64,000 nucleotides of DNA from Azospirillum brasilense (GTDB taxonomy: Bacteria > Pseudomonadota > Alphaproteobacteria > Azospirillales > Azospirillaceae): assembly GCF_007827815.1 (NCBI RefSeq), contig NZ_VITH01000009.1, forward strand, positions 211,407 to 275,406. The letters run 5' to 3'. The notes below the pieces were generated by a model. The model was not told the origin of the DNA and did not search any database. It worked only from the letters and a program-made list of their open reading frames with translations. This document shows, in pieces, positions 1 through 9,903 of the stretch. The position numbers and the translations under genes were made by a program. How positions within the stretch are numbered: position 1 is the stretch's first letter; every line of letters begins with the position of its first letter.

Positions 1-99
1 GCCCGCCGGTCCGAAGGGCCGGACCACGGTGCGGCCGCCGGGGGCGGCGTCGACGCACAGCAGCCCATCCCCCGACATCTGAACGCGCAAATCCGCCAT
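1..99 (-). CDS. 5' part of an unidentified gene running off the left edge
   Basis: A minus-strand frame opens with ATG at 99 and runs without a stop to the window edge, giving 33 residues that begin MADLRVQMSGDGLLCVDAAP. It is divergent from ccoG, with about 200 bp between them. Too little is visible to name a family, and coding status rests only on the open frame and high-GC codon use. Confidence 0.35.
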   Translation of the reverse strand, partial: MADLRVQMSGDGLLCVDAAPGGRTVVRPFGPAG

Positions 100-230
100 G
101 CAACCACCGCCTTCTGCGGGAAACCGTTCCGAGCGGCAAATCCTATGGGCATTCGCGCCAAATGCAAAACCACTTTTCGGCATCTTGGCGCGGCAGCCAT
201 ACCGTGATGGAACGCCCCTCTCCCAGCCGT

Positions 231-244
231 TTGCGGATTCGCAA
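231..244. promoter_or_regulatory. FNR/FixK-like palindrome upstream of ccoG
   Basis: TTGCGGATTCGCAA is a perfect 5-4-5 inverted repeat 57 bp before the ccoG start. CRP/FNR-family sites have the form TTGAT-N4-ATCAA. This copy keeps the TTG/CAA ends and spacing but has CG instead of AT inside, so it is a variant at best. Control by low oxygen is usual for ccoG genes; the assignment is inference. Confidence 0.35.
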
Positions 245-300
245 AGGCGCCGCCGCACCGTCCCGCTAGCCTGCGGGGACGGGCCGAACCACGGACGAGC

Positions 301-1782
301 ATGATGAGCGTTTCCACCACCGACCGGCAGACCGCCACGCACCCCGCGGACCCCGCGCGCAAGGGCGGCCTCTACGCCAAGCACAACAAGATCTACCCGA
401 AGTCGGTCGCCGGCGCCTTCCGCCGGCTGAAATGGCTGACGCTGATCCTTCTGCTCGGCCTTTACTACGTCACCCCCTGGATTCGCTGGGATCGCGGCCC
501 CAACGCGCCGGACCAGGCAGTGCTGGTGGATATGCCGGGCCGCCGCCTGTACTTCTTCTTCATCGAGCTGTGGCCGCAGCAGGTCTATTACCTGACCGGC
601 GCGCTGATCCTGGGGGCCATCGGCCTGTTCCTGGCGACCGCACTGGCCGGCCGCGTCTGGTGCGGCTACGCCTGCCCGCAGACGGTGTGGAGCGACCTGT
701 TCCTGTGGGTGGAGCGCCGGATCGAGGGCGACCGCGGCGACCGCATCCGCCTCGACAACGCCCCCTGGTCGCCGGCCAAGCTGGGCAGGAAGGCGGCCAA
801 GCACGCCGCGTGGCTGCTGATCGCGCTGCTGACCGGCGGCGCCTGGGTCTTCTACTTCAACGACGCCCCGACCCTGGCGCTGGAGATGCTGCGGTTCGAG
901 GCGTCCTCAAGCGTGCTGCTGTTCATCGGGCTGTTCACCGCGACCACCTATCTGCTGGCCGGCCACGCGCGCGAGCAGGTGTGCATCTACATGTGCCCCT
1001 GGCCGCGCTTCCAGGCGGCGATGCAGGACGAGGAGAGCCTGACCGTCACCTATGAGGACTGGCGCGGCGAGGGCCGCGGCCACCTGAAGCGCTCGCAAAG
1101 CTGGGAGGAGCGCCGGGCGGCGGGGCTGGGCGACTGCATCGACTGCGGGGCCTGCGTCCATGTCTGCCCGACCGGGGTGGACATCCGCAACGGCCCGCAG
1201 CTCGCCTGCATCGGCTGCGGCCTGTGCGTGGACGCCTGCAACGACGTGATGGCGAAGATCGGGCGGCCCGGCGATCTGGTCCGCTTCGATTCCCTGAACG
1301 CCCAGATCGCGCGGGCCAACGGCGCCAAGCCGGCCTTCAAGCCGATCCGCCCGCGCACCATCATCTACGCGCTGCTGCTGACCGTCGTCGGCGGGATGAT
1401 GGCCGCCGGGCTGGTGCTGACGCCGAAGGTGGACGTGAACATCCTGCGCGACCGCGCGCCGCTGTTCGTCACCCTGTCCAACGGCGACGTCCAGAACGCC
1501 TACACGGTCAAGGTTCTGAACATGACTCGGGAGGCCCAGACCTACCGCCTGTCCTTCAGCGGGCTTCCCGGCGCCGTCCTGTCGGTGGCCGGCGGCGAGG
1601 GCGAGGCGGCGGAGGGCTCCGTCCTGGTCCAGGCCGATCCCGACAGCGTGGCGACCCACCGCGTGCTGGTCCGCGTGCCGCAGGGGGCGCTGCGCCAGCC
1701 CTCGACCCCAACGGCCTTCGTCGTCACCCGCCAGCCGGACGGGCTGACCGTCCAGCACGAGACCGTCTTCCTCGGTCCCTGA
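301..1782 (+). CDS. ccoG: Cytochrome c oxidase accessory protein CcoG (FixG/RdxA family)
   Basis: Membrane iron-sulfur protein of 493 residues involved in maturation of cbb3-type oxidases; family work links it to copper reduction. Transmembrane segments lie near residues 45-62, 98-118, 168-187 and 204-220, and again near 354-372. CGYAC (121-125) and CIYMCP (228-233) are conserved family motifs. Two ferredoxin-type 4Fe-4S motifs follow, with C279, C282, C285, C289 and C303, C306, C309, C313. The C-terminal third is the periplasmic immunoglobulin-like domain of the family. The start is ATG at 301 or the adjacent ATG at 304; the ribosome site is weak (GGACGAG). No ccoNOQP or ccoHIS genes lie beside it. 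A second ccoG sits at 11554-13068. Confidence 0.93.
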   Translation: MMSVSTTDRQTATHPADPARKGGLYAKHNKIYPKSVAGAFRRLKWLTLILLLGLYYVTPWIRWDRGPNAPDQAVLVDMPGRRLYFFFIELWPQQVYYLTGALILGAIGLFLATALAGRVWCGYACPQTVWSDLFLWVERRIEGDRGDRIRLDNAPWSPAKLGRKAAKHAAWLLIALLTGGAWVFYFNDAPTLALEMLRFEASSSVLLFIGLFTATTYLLAGHAREQVCIYMCPWPRFQAAMQDEESLTVTYEDWRGEGRGHLKRSQSWEERRAAGLGDCIDCGACVHVCPTGVDIRNGPQLACIGCGLCVDACNDVMAKIGRPGDLVRFDSLNAQIARANGAKPAFKPIRPRTIIYALLLTVVGGMMAAGLVLTPKVDVNILRDRAPLFVTLSNGDVQNAYTVKVLNMTREAQTYRLSFSGLPGAVLSVAGGEGEAAEGSVLVQADPDSVATHRVLVRVPQGALRQPSTPTAFVVTRQPDGLTVQHETVFLGP

Positions 1783-1816
1783 TCCCCTCTTCCTCGTCCA
1801 CCAAGGAGAGCGTGCC

Positions 1817-1921
1817 ATGAACTTCGACACCACCACCTACATCGCCCTGGTCGGCGCCCTCAGCGTGTTCGTCGTGACCATCGGCGTCTTCGCCTTCCTG
1901 CTGACCCGCAAGGGCAAGTGA
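1817..1921 (+). CDS. 34-residue single-pass membrane protein downstream of ccoG
   Basis: Short frame starting MNFDTTTYIALVGALSVFVV and ending LLTRKGK. Residues 8-29 form one hydrophobic helix, followed by a positive C-terminus, so the N-terminus should face the periplasm. A good ribosome site (AAGGAGAG, 1802-1809) lies 7 bp before the ATG, and the gene begins 34 bp after ccoG, so the two are probably co-transcribed. It is not CcoS and not obviously CcoQ or CcoH. An accessory role in oxidase assembly is a guess from position only. Confidence 0.6.
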   Translation: MNFDTTTYIALVGALSVFVVTIGVFAFLLTRKGK

Positions 1922-1950
1922 CCGCTTCGGCGGCGAGGCGGGTGTCCGGT

Positions 1951-1979
1951 CCCCCGGGCGCCCTCCTTCCGCCCGGGGG
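1951..1979 (+). terminator. GC hairpin after the ccoG unit
   Basis: A perfect 10-bp stem (1951-1960 with 1970-1979) encloses a 9-nt loop, 30 bp past the small membrane gene. There is no T-run after it, so it may be a weak or Rho-assisted terminator. Confidence 0.5.
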
Positions 1980-2064
1980 GCCGGTTGCCTGGAGCGCCGG
2001 ACCTGGTGCATAACGGCGTTCGCCGGGAACCTCCCCCGCGAACGGCGTCGTGAAGGGTCCATCG

Positions 2065-2919
2065 ATGGAAGTGCTGCGATTCGCGCCGGAGGACTTCTCC
2101 GACGAACTTCTCTCGCTCGAAGTCGCCAAGCTCATCAAGGACGAAACGCCTCCGGCCGAACCGCTCACCTTCCATGCCTATTGGGACGGCGCGCTGAACG
2201 AGAAGCACCTGATTTCGGTGAAAAGCTGCCATCTGTTCAATGTGCGCGGCAAGGCAAACAGGATCATCGTCTGGACGCAGAACGGCGTCGACAACGCGTA
2301 TCGGAATGAAATCGCAAAATACGCGGAGATCCGTGCCTTCTCCGAGCGCGACGAATGCCGCGGGACCTTTCTTGAAGGCTATGATTTCGGGCGGTCGCTC
2401 GACGCGTCCTTCTATTCCGACATCGTCCGCTACATCCTGCTCTACAAACACGGCGGCGTGTGGTTCGACCTCGACTGCCTGTTCCTGCGGAGCGTCACAC
2501 CCCTCCTGAACCAGTTTCCCGGCAAGATCCTGGCCTACCGCTGGGAGCGGCAGAGCTATCCCAACGGCGCGCTCTACATCTCCCCGACGCCGCGGTCGGA
2601 GGCGATGAAGGGCAACATCGCGTTCATCCGGAACCGCGGCCGCGGCTGGGGCTTCCAGCAGGCCGGCCTGGTCTACGACACGCCGTTGGACATCCTCGTG
2701 CTGCCGTGCCCCTGGTTCGACGCCGGGTGGATCGATAATCCCGTTCTGCACTTCAAGGATTTCATGAGGGCGTCGCCGGTCGCCTTCGACCTCGACAGCT
2801 TCTTCCCCGGCGCCTTCTGCTTCCATTGGCACAACAAGTGGCGCGACGTTATCGAGCCGACGAGCCCTATGGATCGGCTCGCCCGCGACATTGACCGCCG
2901 GCTGTCCCTGGGGGGCTGA
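2065..2919 (+). CDS. Glycosyltransferase of the DXD sugar-binding family
   Basis: Protein of 284 residues resembling the glycosyltransferase family with a DXD sugar-binding region (Gly_transf_sug). The stretch YSDIVRYILLYKHGGVWFDLD (about 117-137) is the diagnostic block: a conserved Asp/Arg helix, then the D-L-D metal and nucleotide-sugar site at 135-137. The N-terminal AYWDG/HLISVKSC region fits the nucleotide-binding half. There is no signal peptide or membrane helix, so it is probably cytoplasmic and may act on a surface polysaccharide or glycan. A GTG at 2050 could extend the protein by five residues, but GAAGGG at 2052-2057 is spaced correctly for the ATG at 2065. It stands alone. Sugar and acceptor cannot be told. 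Confidence 0.75.
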   Translation: MEVLRFAPEDFSDELLSLEVAKLIKDETPPAEPLTFHAYWDGALNEKHLISVKSCHLFNVRGKANRIIVWTQNGVDNAYRNEIAKYAEIRAFSERDECRGTFLEGYDFGRSLDASFYSDIVRYILLYKHGGVWFDLDCLFLRSVTPLLNQFPGKILAYRWERQSYPNGALYISPTPRSEAMKGNIAFIRNRGRGWGFQQAGLVYDTPLDILVLPCPWFDAGWIDNPVLHFKDFMRASPVAFDLDSFFPGAFCFHWHNKWRDVIEPTSPMDRLARDIDRRLSLGG

Positions 2920-2996
2920 CCGCCACCGCGATCATCGCCGCCCGCCCGTGTTGAAGCCCCGACGCCGGACAGAACAGGACGGAGCGGGGACCCACC

Positions 2997-3839
2997 ATGA
3001 CCACGACGCTGACGGGAAGCGCCGACCGCCTGGAGGCGGGCGGCTGGGCGGCCAGCAGCAACGTCTGGAATCCGGGCGGCTACCGCAACGGCAAGGACTT
3101 CACCCAGTCCATCGCCATCGATGAGGCGACCTTCCCGAACGGGACGGTGATCAGTTGGAACTGGCCCTACGACAGCCGGCGCGCCCTGACCTACGAGAAT
3201 TACCCGGTGCGGGCCTACCCGGAGCTGACCCACGGGATCAATCCGTGGAACGGCGCGCCGTCCACCAGCACGGTCCTGCCGGCGCGGATCGCCGACCTGC
3301 CGAATTTCGACGTGACCTACAAGGTCGGCCTGACCGGTCCCCCGAACCTCTACAACGTTGCCGTCAGCCTGTGGATCGGCGACGACCCGAACAAGGGGAT
3401 CGAGGGGGTGACCGACGAGGTGATGGTGTGGCTGCACAGCGGCTATTTCACCCCCGCCGGGGAGCCGGTCGCGACGCTGACCGACGCGCAGGGGGACGCC
3501 ACGCTGTGGAACAAGCCGGTGTTCAGCGGCGGGGTCGACGGCAACCCGATCGACTGGGAATACACGGTCCTGCAATACGGCGACGACCGGCTGGCCGGAA
3601 CGCTGGACCTGGACGGGCTGCTGGACGAGCTTCAGACCCGTGGCATCGTCAGCGAGACGGACTGGGTTCTTGGCTTCCAGTTCGGCGCCGAGGTCGCGGC
3701 GGGCGCCGGATCGATGACGGTCGATCAGCTGGCCGTGGATTTCGCGGCGCCACCGACGCCGGTTCTGACTCCAACCCCGGCTCCGGCGGCGGTCACGACG
3801 CCGCCGGAGCCGGTGATCGGGGTGGTGCCGTCGGCGTAG
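2997..3839 (+). CDS. GH12-like beta-glucanase domain protein
   Basis: Protein of 280 residues resembling glycoside hydrolase family 12 (endoglucanase/xyloglucanase, concanavalin-like beta-sandwich). The segment TDEVMVWL has E141 where GH12 enzymes carry the catalytic nucleophile (family pattern E-x-M-[IV]-W-L). WEYTVLQYG and the later GFQFGAEV match the positions of the second conserved strand and the acid/base Glu. There is no recognisable N-terminal signal peptide; the last ~30 residues are a Pro/Thr/Ala-rich tail. Export by another route, or a cytoplasmic role, is open. The start ATG at 2997 follows a GGAGCGGGG purine stretch at 2982-2990. Assignment is by motif only. Confidence 0.6.
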   Translation: MTTTLTGSADRLEAGGWAASSNVWNPGGYRNGKDFTQSIAIDEATFPNGTVISWNWPYDSRRALTYENYPVRAYPELTHGINPWNGAPSTSTVLPARIADLPNFDVTYKVGLTGPPNLYNVAVSLWIGDDPNKGIEGVTDEVMVWLHSGYFTPAGEPVATLTDAQGDATLWNKPVFSGGVDGNPIDWEYTVLQYGDDRLAGTLDLDGLLDELQTRGIVSETDWVLGFQFGAEVAAGAGSMTVDQLAVDFAAPPTPVLTPTPAPAAVTTPPEPVIGVVPSA

Positions 3840-3884
3840 GGGGGGGGCGGCCATGACGGCCCCCCACCCCCAATCCCCGACGGA

Positions 3885-4964
3885 TCAGCCGGCCAGCGAC
3901 TTGCCGGAAGCGCCCAGATCGGCGAAGGCCTCGTCCAGGCGGCGGACCATGCCCTGCTCGCCCAGGCGCAGCCACTTGCGCGGGTCGTACAGCTTCTTCA
4001 GCGGCTTGCCCGACTGCGGGTCGATCTGATGGCGGAAGGCCGCCTCGTTCTCCAGCACGAAGCCGCCGATGGACTCGGCGAAGGCGAACTGGGTGTCGGT
4101 GTCGATGTTCATCTTGAACACGCCGAAGCCGACCGCCTGGGCGATCTTCTCCTTCTCCGACCCCGAACCGCCGTGGAACACCAGGGCCAGCGGCTTGGCG
4201 CCGCCGCCGTGACGCTCCGCCACCAGCGCCTGCGAGGCGCCGAGAATCTCCGGACGCAGCTTGACGTTGCCCGGCGCGTAGACGCCGTGCACGTTGCCGA
4301 AGGAGGCCGCGACCGAGAAGTGGCCGATGGGCGACAGCTCCTCATAGGCGCGCAGCACGTCTTCCGGCTGGGTGTAGAGGTGGGCGTTGTTGGCGGCGTC
4401 CAGGTCCTCCGACCCGATGCCGTCCTCCTCGCCGCCGGTCACGCCCAGTTCGATCTCCAGGCTCATGCCCAGCGGGGCGAGGCGCTTGAGGACGCGGGCG
4501 CATTCCGACAGGTTGAAGTCCAGCGACTCCTCCGACAGGTCGAGCATGTGCGAGCTGAACAGCGGGCGGCCGGTGCGGCGGAAATGCTCCTCGCCGTGGT
4601 CGATCATGCCCTCGACCCAGGGGATCAGGCCCTTGTTGGCGTGGTCGGTGTGCAGGACGACGCAGACGCCATACTGCTCGGCCAGCAGATGGACGTGCTG
4701 GGCCGCCGACACGGCGCCGAGGATGCGCGCCTGGAGCGCGTCCTTCATGCCCTCGCCGGCGTAGAAGCGGGCGCCGCCGTTGGAGAGCTGCACGATCACG
4801 TCGGAGCGGTTCTTCGCCGCCGCCTCGAGGACGGCGTTGATGCCGTTGGTGCCGACCACGTTGACCGCCGGCAGAGCGTAACCGCCGTCCTGGCAGGCGG
4901 CGATCAGCGCGCGGTAGTCCTCTCCGGTCACGACGCCGGGCTTCAGTCGGGTCGGGGCAGACAT
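3885..4964 (-). CDS. fbaA: Fructose-bisphosphate aldolase, class II
   Basis: Zinc-dependent aldolase that interconverts fructose 1,6-bisphosphate with glyceraldehyde 3-phosphate and dihydroxyacetone phosphate, in the cytoplasm. At 359 residues it has the length of the E. coli FbaA (class IIA) type. Visible family motifs are LHTDHANK (zinc-binding His and catalytic Asp region), EIELGVTGGEEDG, FGNVHGVY, VFHGGSGS (phosphate and zinc His) and KMNIDTDTQ. The start at 4964 has a strong ribosome site (AGGGAGGA). It is divergent from the lactonase at 5193. A 17-bp inverted repeat lies about 30 bp before the start. Confidence 0.95.
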   Translation of the reverse strand: MSAPTRLKPGVVTGEDYRALIAACQDGGYALPAVNVVGTNGINAVLEAAAKNRSDVIVQLSNGGARFYAGEGMKDALQARILGAVSAAQHVHLLAEQYGVCVVLHTDHANKGLIPWVEGMIDHGEEHFRRTGRPLFSSHMLDLSEESLDFNLSECARVLKRLAPLGMSLEIELGVTGGEEDGIGSEDLDAANNAHLYTQPEDVLRAYEELSPIGHFSVAASFGNVHGVYAPGNVKLRPEILGASQALVAERHGGGAKPLALVFHGGSGSEKEKIAQAVGFGVFKMNIDTDTQFAFAESIGGFVLENEAAFRHQIDPQSGKPLKKLYDPRKWLRLGEQGMVRRLDEAFADLGASGKSLAG

Positions 4965-4995
4965 GGGTGAATTCCTCCCTCGGAAAAATACTGCC

Positions 4996-5012
4996 TTGAA
5001 ACTTTGGTTCAA
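4996..5012. promoter_or_regulatory. Inverted repeat upstream of fbaA
   Basis: TTGAA-N7-TTCAA, 32 bp before the fbaA start in the divergent fbaA/lactonase region. It is a plausible operator of unknown regulator; it does not match the TATAYTARTATA palindrome seen at other glycolytic genes in this window. Confidence 0.3.
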
Positions 5013-5192
5013 ACGTCGGTTCGATCGTTCGGCCAAGCCCCATATGGGCATGGGACCGGCGAACGCCACGCGCTCTTTTTGCCACTTCCCGCGCCGGAAC
5101 GCTGCAAAAGACTTGCCGCGAAAGCCACCCTGGACCTGTGACGAAAAGACCCGCGGCACCGCGCGGGACAGCAACAGCAAGGAGACCGGACC

Positions 5193-6077
5193 ATGGACGC
5201 TCACTGTGTCTGGGAGGCGGGCGCGCAGCTCGGCGAGGGGCCGGTCTGGTCGCCCTCGCGCGCCGCCCTGTTCGCCGTGGACATCCGCGGGTCGCGCCTG
5301 CTGCGCTACACCCCCGCCGACGGCCAGGGGCGCTCCTGGCCGCTGGAGGAGGCCGCCTGCTGGCTGGTCGAGCGGGCGGACGGCGCCGGCTTCGTCGCCG
5401 GGCTGCGCTCCCGCCGGCTGGTCGGCCTGACGCTCGACGGCGACCGGCTCTCGGTCGGAGCCGAGTTGCTGCGGCTGGAGGAGGACAGGCCCGGCAACCG
5501 GCTGAACGACGCCATGGCCGACGCGGCGGGCCGGCTGTGGGTGGGCAGCATGGACGACGCGGAACAGGAAGCCTCCGGCGCCCTCTACCGCGTCGGGCCG
5601 GATGACGGTTCCGTGGCGCGGGTGGACGAGGGCTACACGGTCAGCAACGGCCCGGCCCTGTCCCCGGACGGCCGGACGCTCTACCACACCGACAGCCCGT
5701 CCCGGACCATCTTCGCCTTCACCCTGGCCGGGGACGGTTCACTGTCCGACAAGCGCGCCCACATCCGCTTCGGCGAGGACGATGGTTATCCCGACGGCAT
5801 GACCTGCGACGCCGAGGGCTATCTCTGGGTCGCCCACTGGAGCGGCGGGCGGGTCAGCCGCTTCCGGCCCGATGGGACGCTGGACCGGGTGGTGCGGCTG
5901 CCGGTGTCCAACGTGACCTCCTGCGCCTTCGGCGGGCCGGGGCTGGACCGGCTGTTCATCACCACCGCCGCTGCCACCAGCCAGGACGCGCCGGCCGGGG
6001 AACCGCTGGCCGGCGGGCTGTTCGCCTGCACGCCCGGAGTCGCCGGGCTGCCGGCGGGTCGGTTCGGCGTGCCCTGA
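5193..6077 (+). CDS. SMP-30/gluconolactonase family lactonase
   Basis: Six-bladed beta-propeller protein of 294 residues of the SMP-30/LRE family, which hydrolyse sugar lactones with a divalent metal. Landmarks are LGEGPVW near residue 13 (metal-binding Glu), NRLNDAMAD around 102-110 (substrate/metal Asn-Asp), VSNGPALSPDGRTLYHTDS around 150-168 and DDGYPDGMT around 192-200 (metal-binding Asp). A good ribosome site (AAGGAG) precedes the ATG. No signal peptide. The exact lactone is unknown; sugar or aldonic acid catabolism is likely from the family. It is divergent from fbaA. Confidence 0.85.
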   Translation: MDAHCVWEAGAQLGEGPVWSPSRAALFAVDIRGSRLLRYTPADGQGRSWPLEEAACWLVERADGAGFVAGLRSRRLVGLTLDGDRLSVGAELLRLEEDRPGNRLNDAMADAAGRLWVGSMDDAEQEASGALYRVGPDDGSVARVDEGYTVSNGPALSPDGRTLYHTDSPSRTIFAFTLAGDGSLSDKRAHIRFGEDDGYPDGMTCDAEGYLWVAHWSGGRVSRFRPDGTLDRVVRLPVSNVTSCAFGGPGLDRLFITTAAATSQDAPAGEPLAGGLFACTPGVAGLPAGRFGVP

Positions 6078-6104
6078 ACACGCCGCCGGTCCCAGGCTCG
6101 AGCC

Positions 6105-6134
6105 TTGCCAGCGGATTTGATATACTAGTATAAA
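6105..6134 (+). promoter_or_regulatory. ppc promoter with TATACTAGTATA palindrome
   Basis: TTGCCA (6105-6110) and TATAAA (6129-6134) are spaced 18 bp. The perfect palindrome TATACTAGTATA (6121-6132) covers the -10 side, which suggests repression. The same arrangement recurs before gap and at 9320-9348. The 5' leader to ppc is then about 245 nt and holds no frame I can support. Confidence 0.6.
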
Positions 6135-6386
6135 TGCGACGCTGACCAGCAGCCGTCACCGCATGGCGGAAGGATCGCGCGCCATCGTGGCGGGCCCTTC
6201 CGCCAAGTGATAGATCTGTGCGTACGCCGCAGCGCAACCGTCGCCCCCGGGCGGCGGCGTCCGCAACCGTGCCGAAGCCGTTCTCCCACAAGGGAAAAAG
6301 GGCTTTAGCGGGTGCAGCAAACTGCTTTACAGTTGCACGCCGATCCTTTCGACGGTTCCACCTTCGCACAGCCGGAGCGACCCACG

Positions 6387-9206
<2,820 letters not shown>

Positions 9207-9222
9207 TCCCGCGAGCACCGCG

Positions 9223-9247
9223 CCATCCCGTCGCTCCGGCGGGATGG
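9223..9247 (+). terminator. Hairpin after ppc
   Basis: An 8-bp perfect stem (9223-9230 with 9240-9247) begins 17 bp after the ppc stop. No T-run follows, so termination strength is uncertain. Confidence 0.45.
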
Positions 9248-9319
9248 TGTGGTGTGGCGCATCGGGAGGGCGCCACCGAAAATGCACGGGGAAAAGGGTT
9301 GCCATCCCCGATTTCGCAC

Positions 9320-9348
9320 TTGCGTTCGTAGTAATATACTAGTATGTT
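9320..9348 (+). promoter_or_regulatory. Promoter with ATACTAGTAT palindrome ahead of a non-coding unit
   Basis: TTGCGT (9320-9325) and TATGTT (9343-9348) are 17 bp apart, and the palindrome ATACTAGTAT (9336-9345) lies over the -10 side as at ppc and gap. There is no convincing gene between here and the terminator at 9426-9459. Confidence 0.45.
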
Positions 9349-9354
9349 TCTTCT

Positions 9355-9459
9355 TGTGTTCAAGCGTTGTGGGCCGCCGTTGCGGCGGCTGGTGCGACGT
9401 CCTGGACGTTTCCTCCCTAGACTCGAAGGCCATCGGGGACCACCCCGGTGGCCTTTTTT
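9355..9459 (+). ncRNA. Candidate small RNA between ppc and the 84-residue gene
   Basis: About 105 nt lie between the palindromic promoter and an excellent intrinsic terminator. The stretch contains a GC hairpin (GCCGCC ... GGCGGC near 9373-9389) and then the terminator stem. No frame with a ribosome site fits inside it. A free-standing sRNA is the simplest reading; an unrecognised leader or attenuator for the next gene is the alternative. No Rfam family was recognised. Confidence 0.4.
9426..9459 (+). terminator. Strong intrinsic terminator
   Basis: A 13-bp stem (9426-9438 with 9443-9455, one G-T pair) with a 4-nt loop, followed by a T6 run at 9454-9459. It is about 220 bp beyond ppc and 55 bp before the next gene, so it ends a transcript that starts in the intergenic region or reads through from ppc. 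Confidence 0.85.
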
Positions 9460-9514
9460 CTGTGCACGCTTTGGCTGTGGAGCCTGTTATCGTGATGGGA
9501 GGAAAGGAGGTCCC

Positions 9515-9769
9515 ATGCATCCGATGCCGCGCGACTCCAGACCGGACGGCACGTTTGCCCCGCTGTCGGAGGGCTGCCGCTTCGTGATGAACCGCCGCGA
9601 GCGCCACGACTCCGACATCGTCGAAACCCGCCTCATGCTCCGCAAGGCCATCCGTGTGATGGGCGAGGAGGCGGCCGGCATGGTTTACGAACCGGAGCGC
9701 CTCACACGGAAGGGCGCCGCAACCGGCGCGGCCTTCCGCTCCACGCCCGCACCGAACGTTGACGCGTGA
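9515..9769 (+). CDS. Hypothetical protein, 84 residues
   Basis: A very good ribosome site (GGAAAGGAGG) precedes ATG at 9515. The product begins MHPMPRDSRPDGTFAPLSEG and is hydrophilic and rich in Arg/Glu. A predicted helix around 30-55 (RERHDSDIVETRLMLRKAIR) is the only clear structural feature; there is no signal peptide or membrane helix. I do not recognise the family. Confidence 0.6.
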   Translation: MHPMPRDSRPDGTFAPLSEGCRFVMNRRERHDSDIVETRLMLRKAIRVMGEEAAGMVYEPERLTRKGAATGAAFRSTPAPNVDA

Positions 9770-9835
9770 CCTGATCAAGGCCGTCCGCACCAATGCGGCG
9801 CTGGACTCGGCGGGCGCGTTGCCGTGTCGCGCACA

Positions 9836-9864
9836 TTGACAATCCATACAATGCGGGGTGTAAT
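9836..9864 (+). promoter_or_regulatory. Sigma-70-type promoter of the MocR gene
   Basis: TTGACA (9836-9841), 17-bp spacer, TGTAAT (9859-9864), 39 bp before the ATG. A CATTG-N10-CAATG inverted repeat (9834-9853) overlaps the -35 box and could be an autoregulatory site. Confidence 0.65.
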
Positions 9865-9903
9865 GTCTGGAAGGGAGTGCCCCGTCTCCCTGCAAGGATC
9901 GCC

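Noticed and set aside
98..304. 68-codon frame before ccoG
   Set aside because: No ribosome site, overlaps the divergent gene start and ccoG start, and crosses the likely promoter region.
1817..1921. Annotation of the 34-residue protein as CcoS or CcoQ
   Set aside because: Length and sequence do not match; CcoS is about 50 residues with a different N-terminus and CcoQ follows ccoO.
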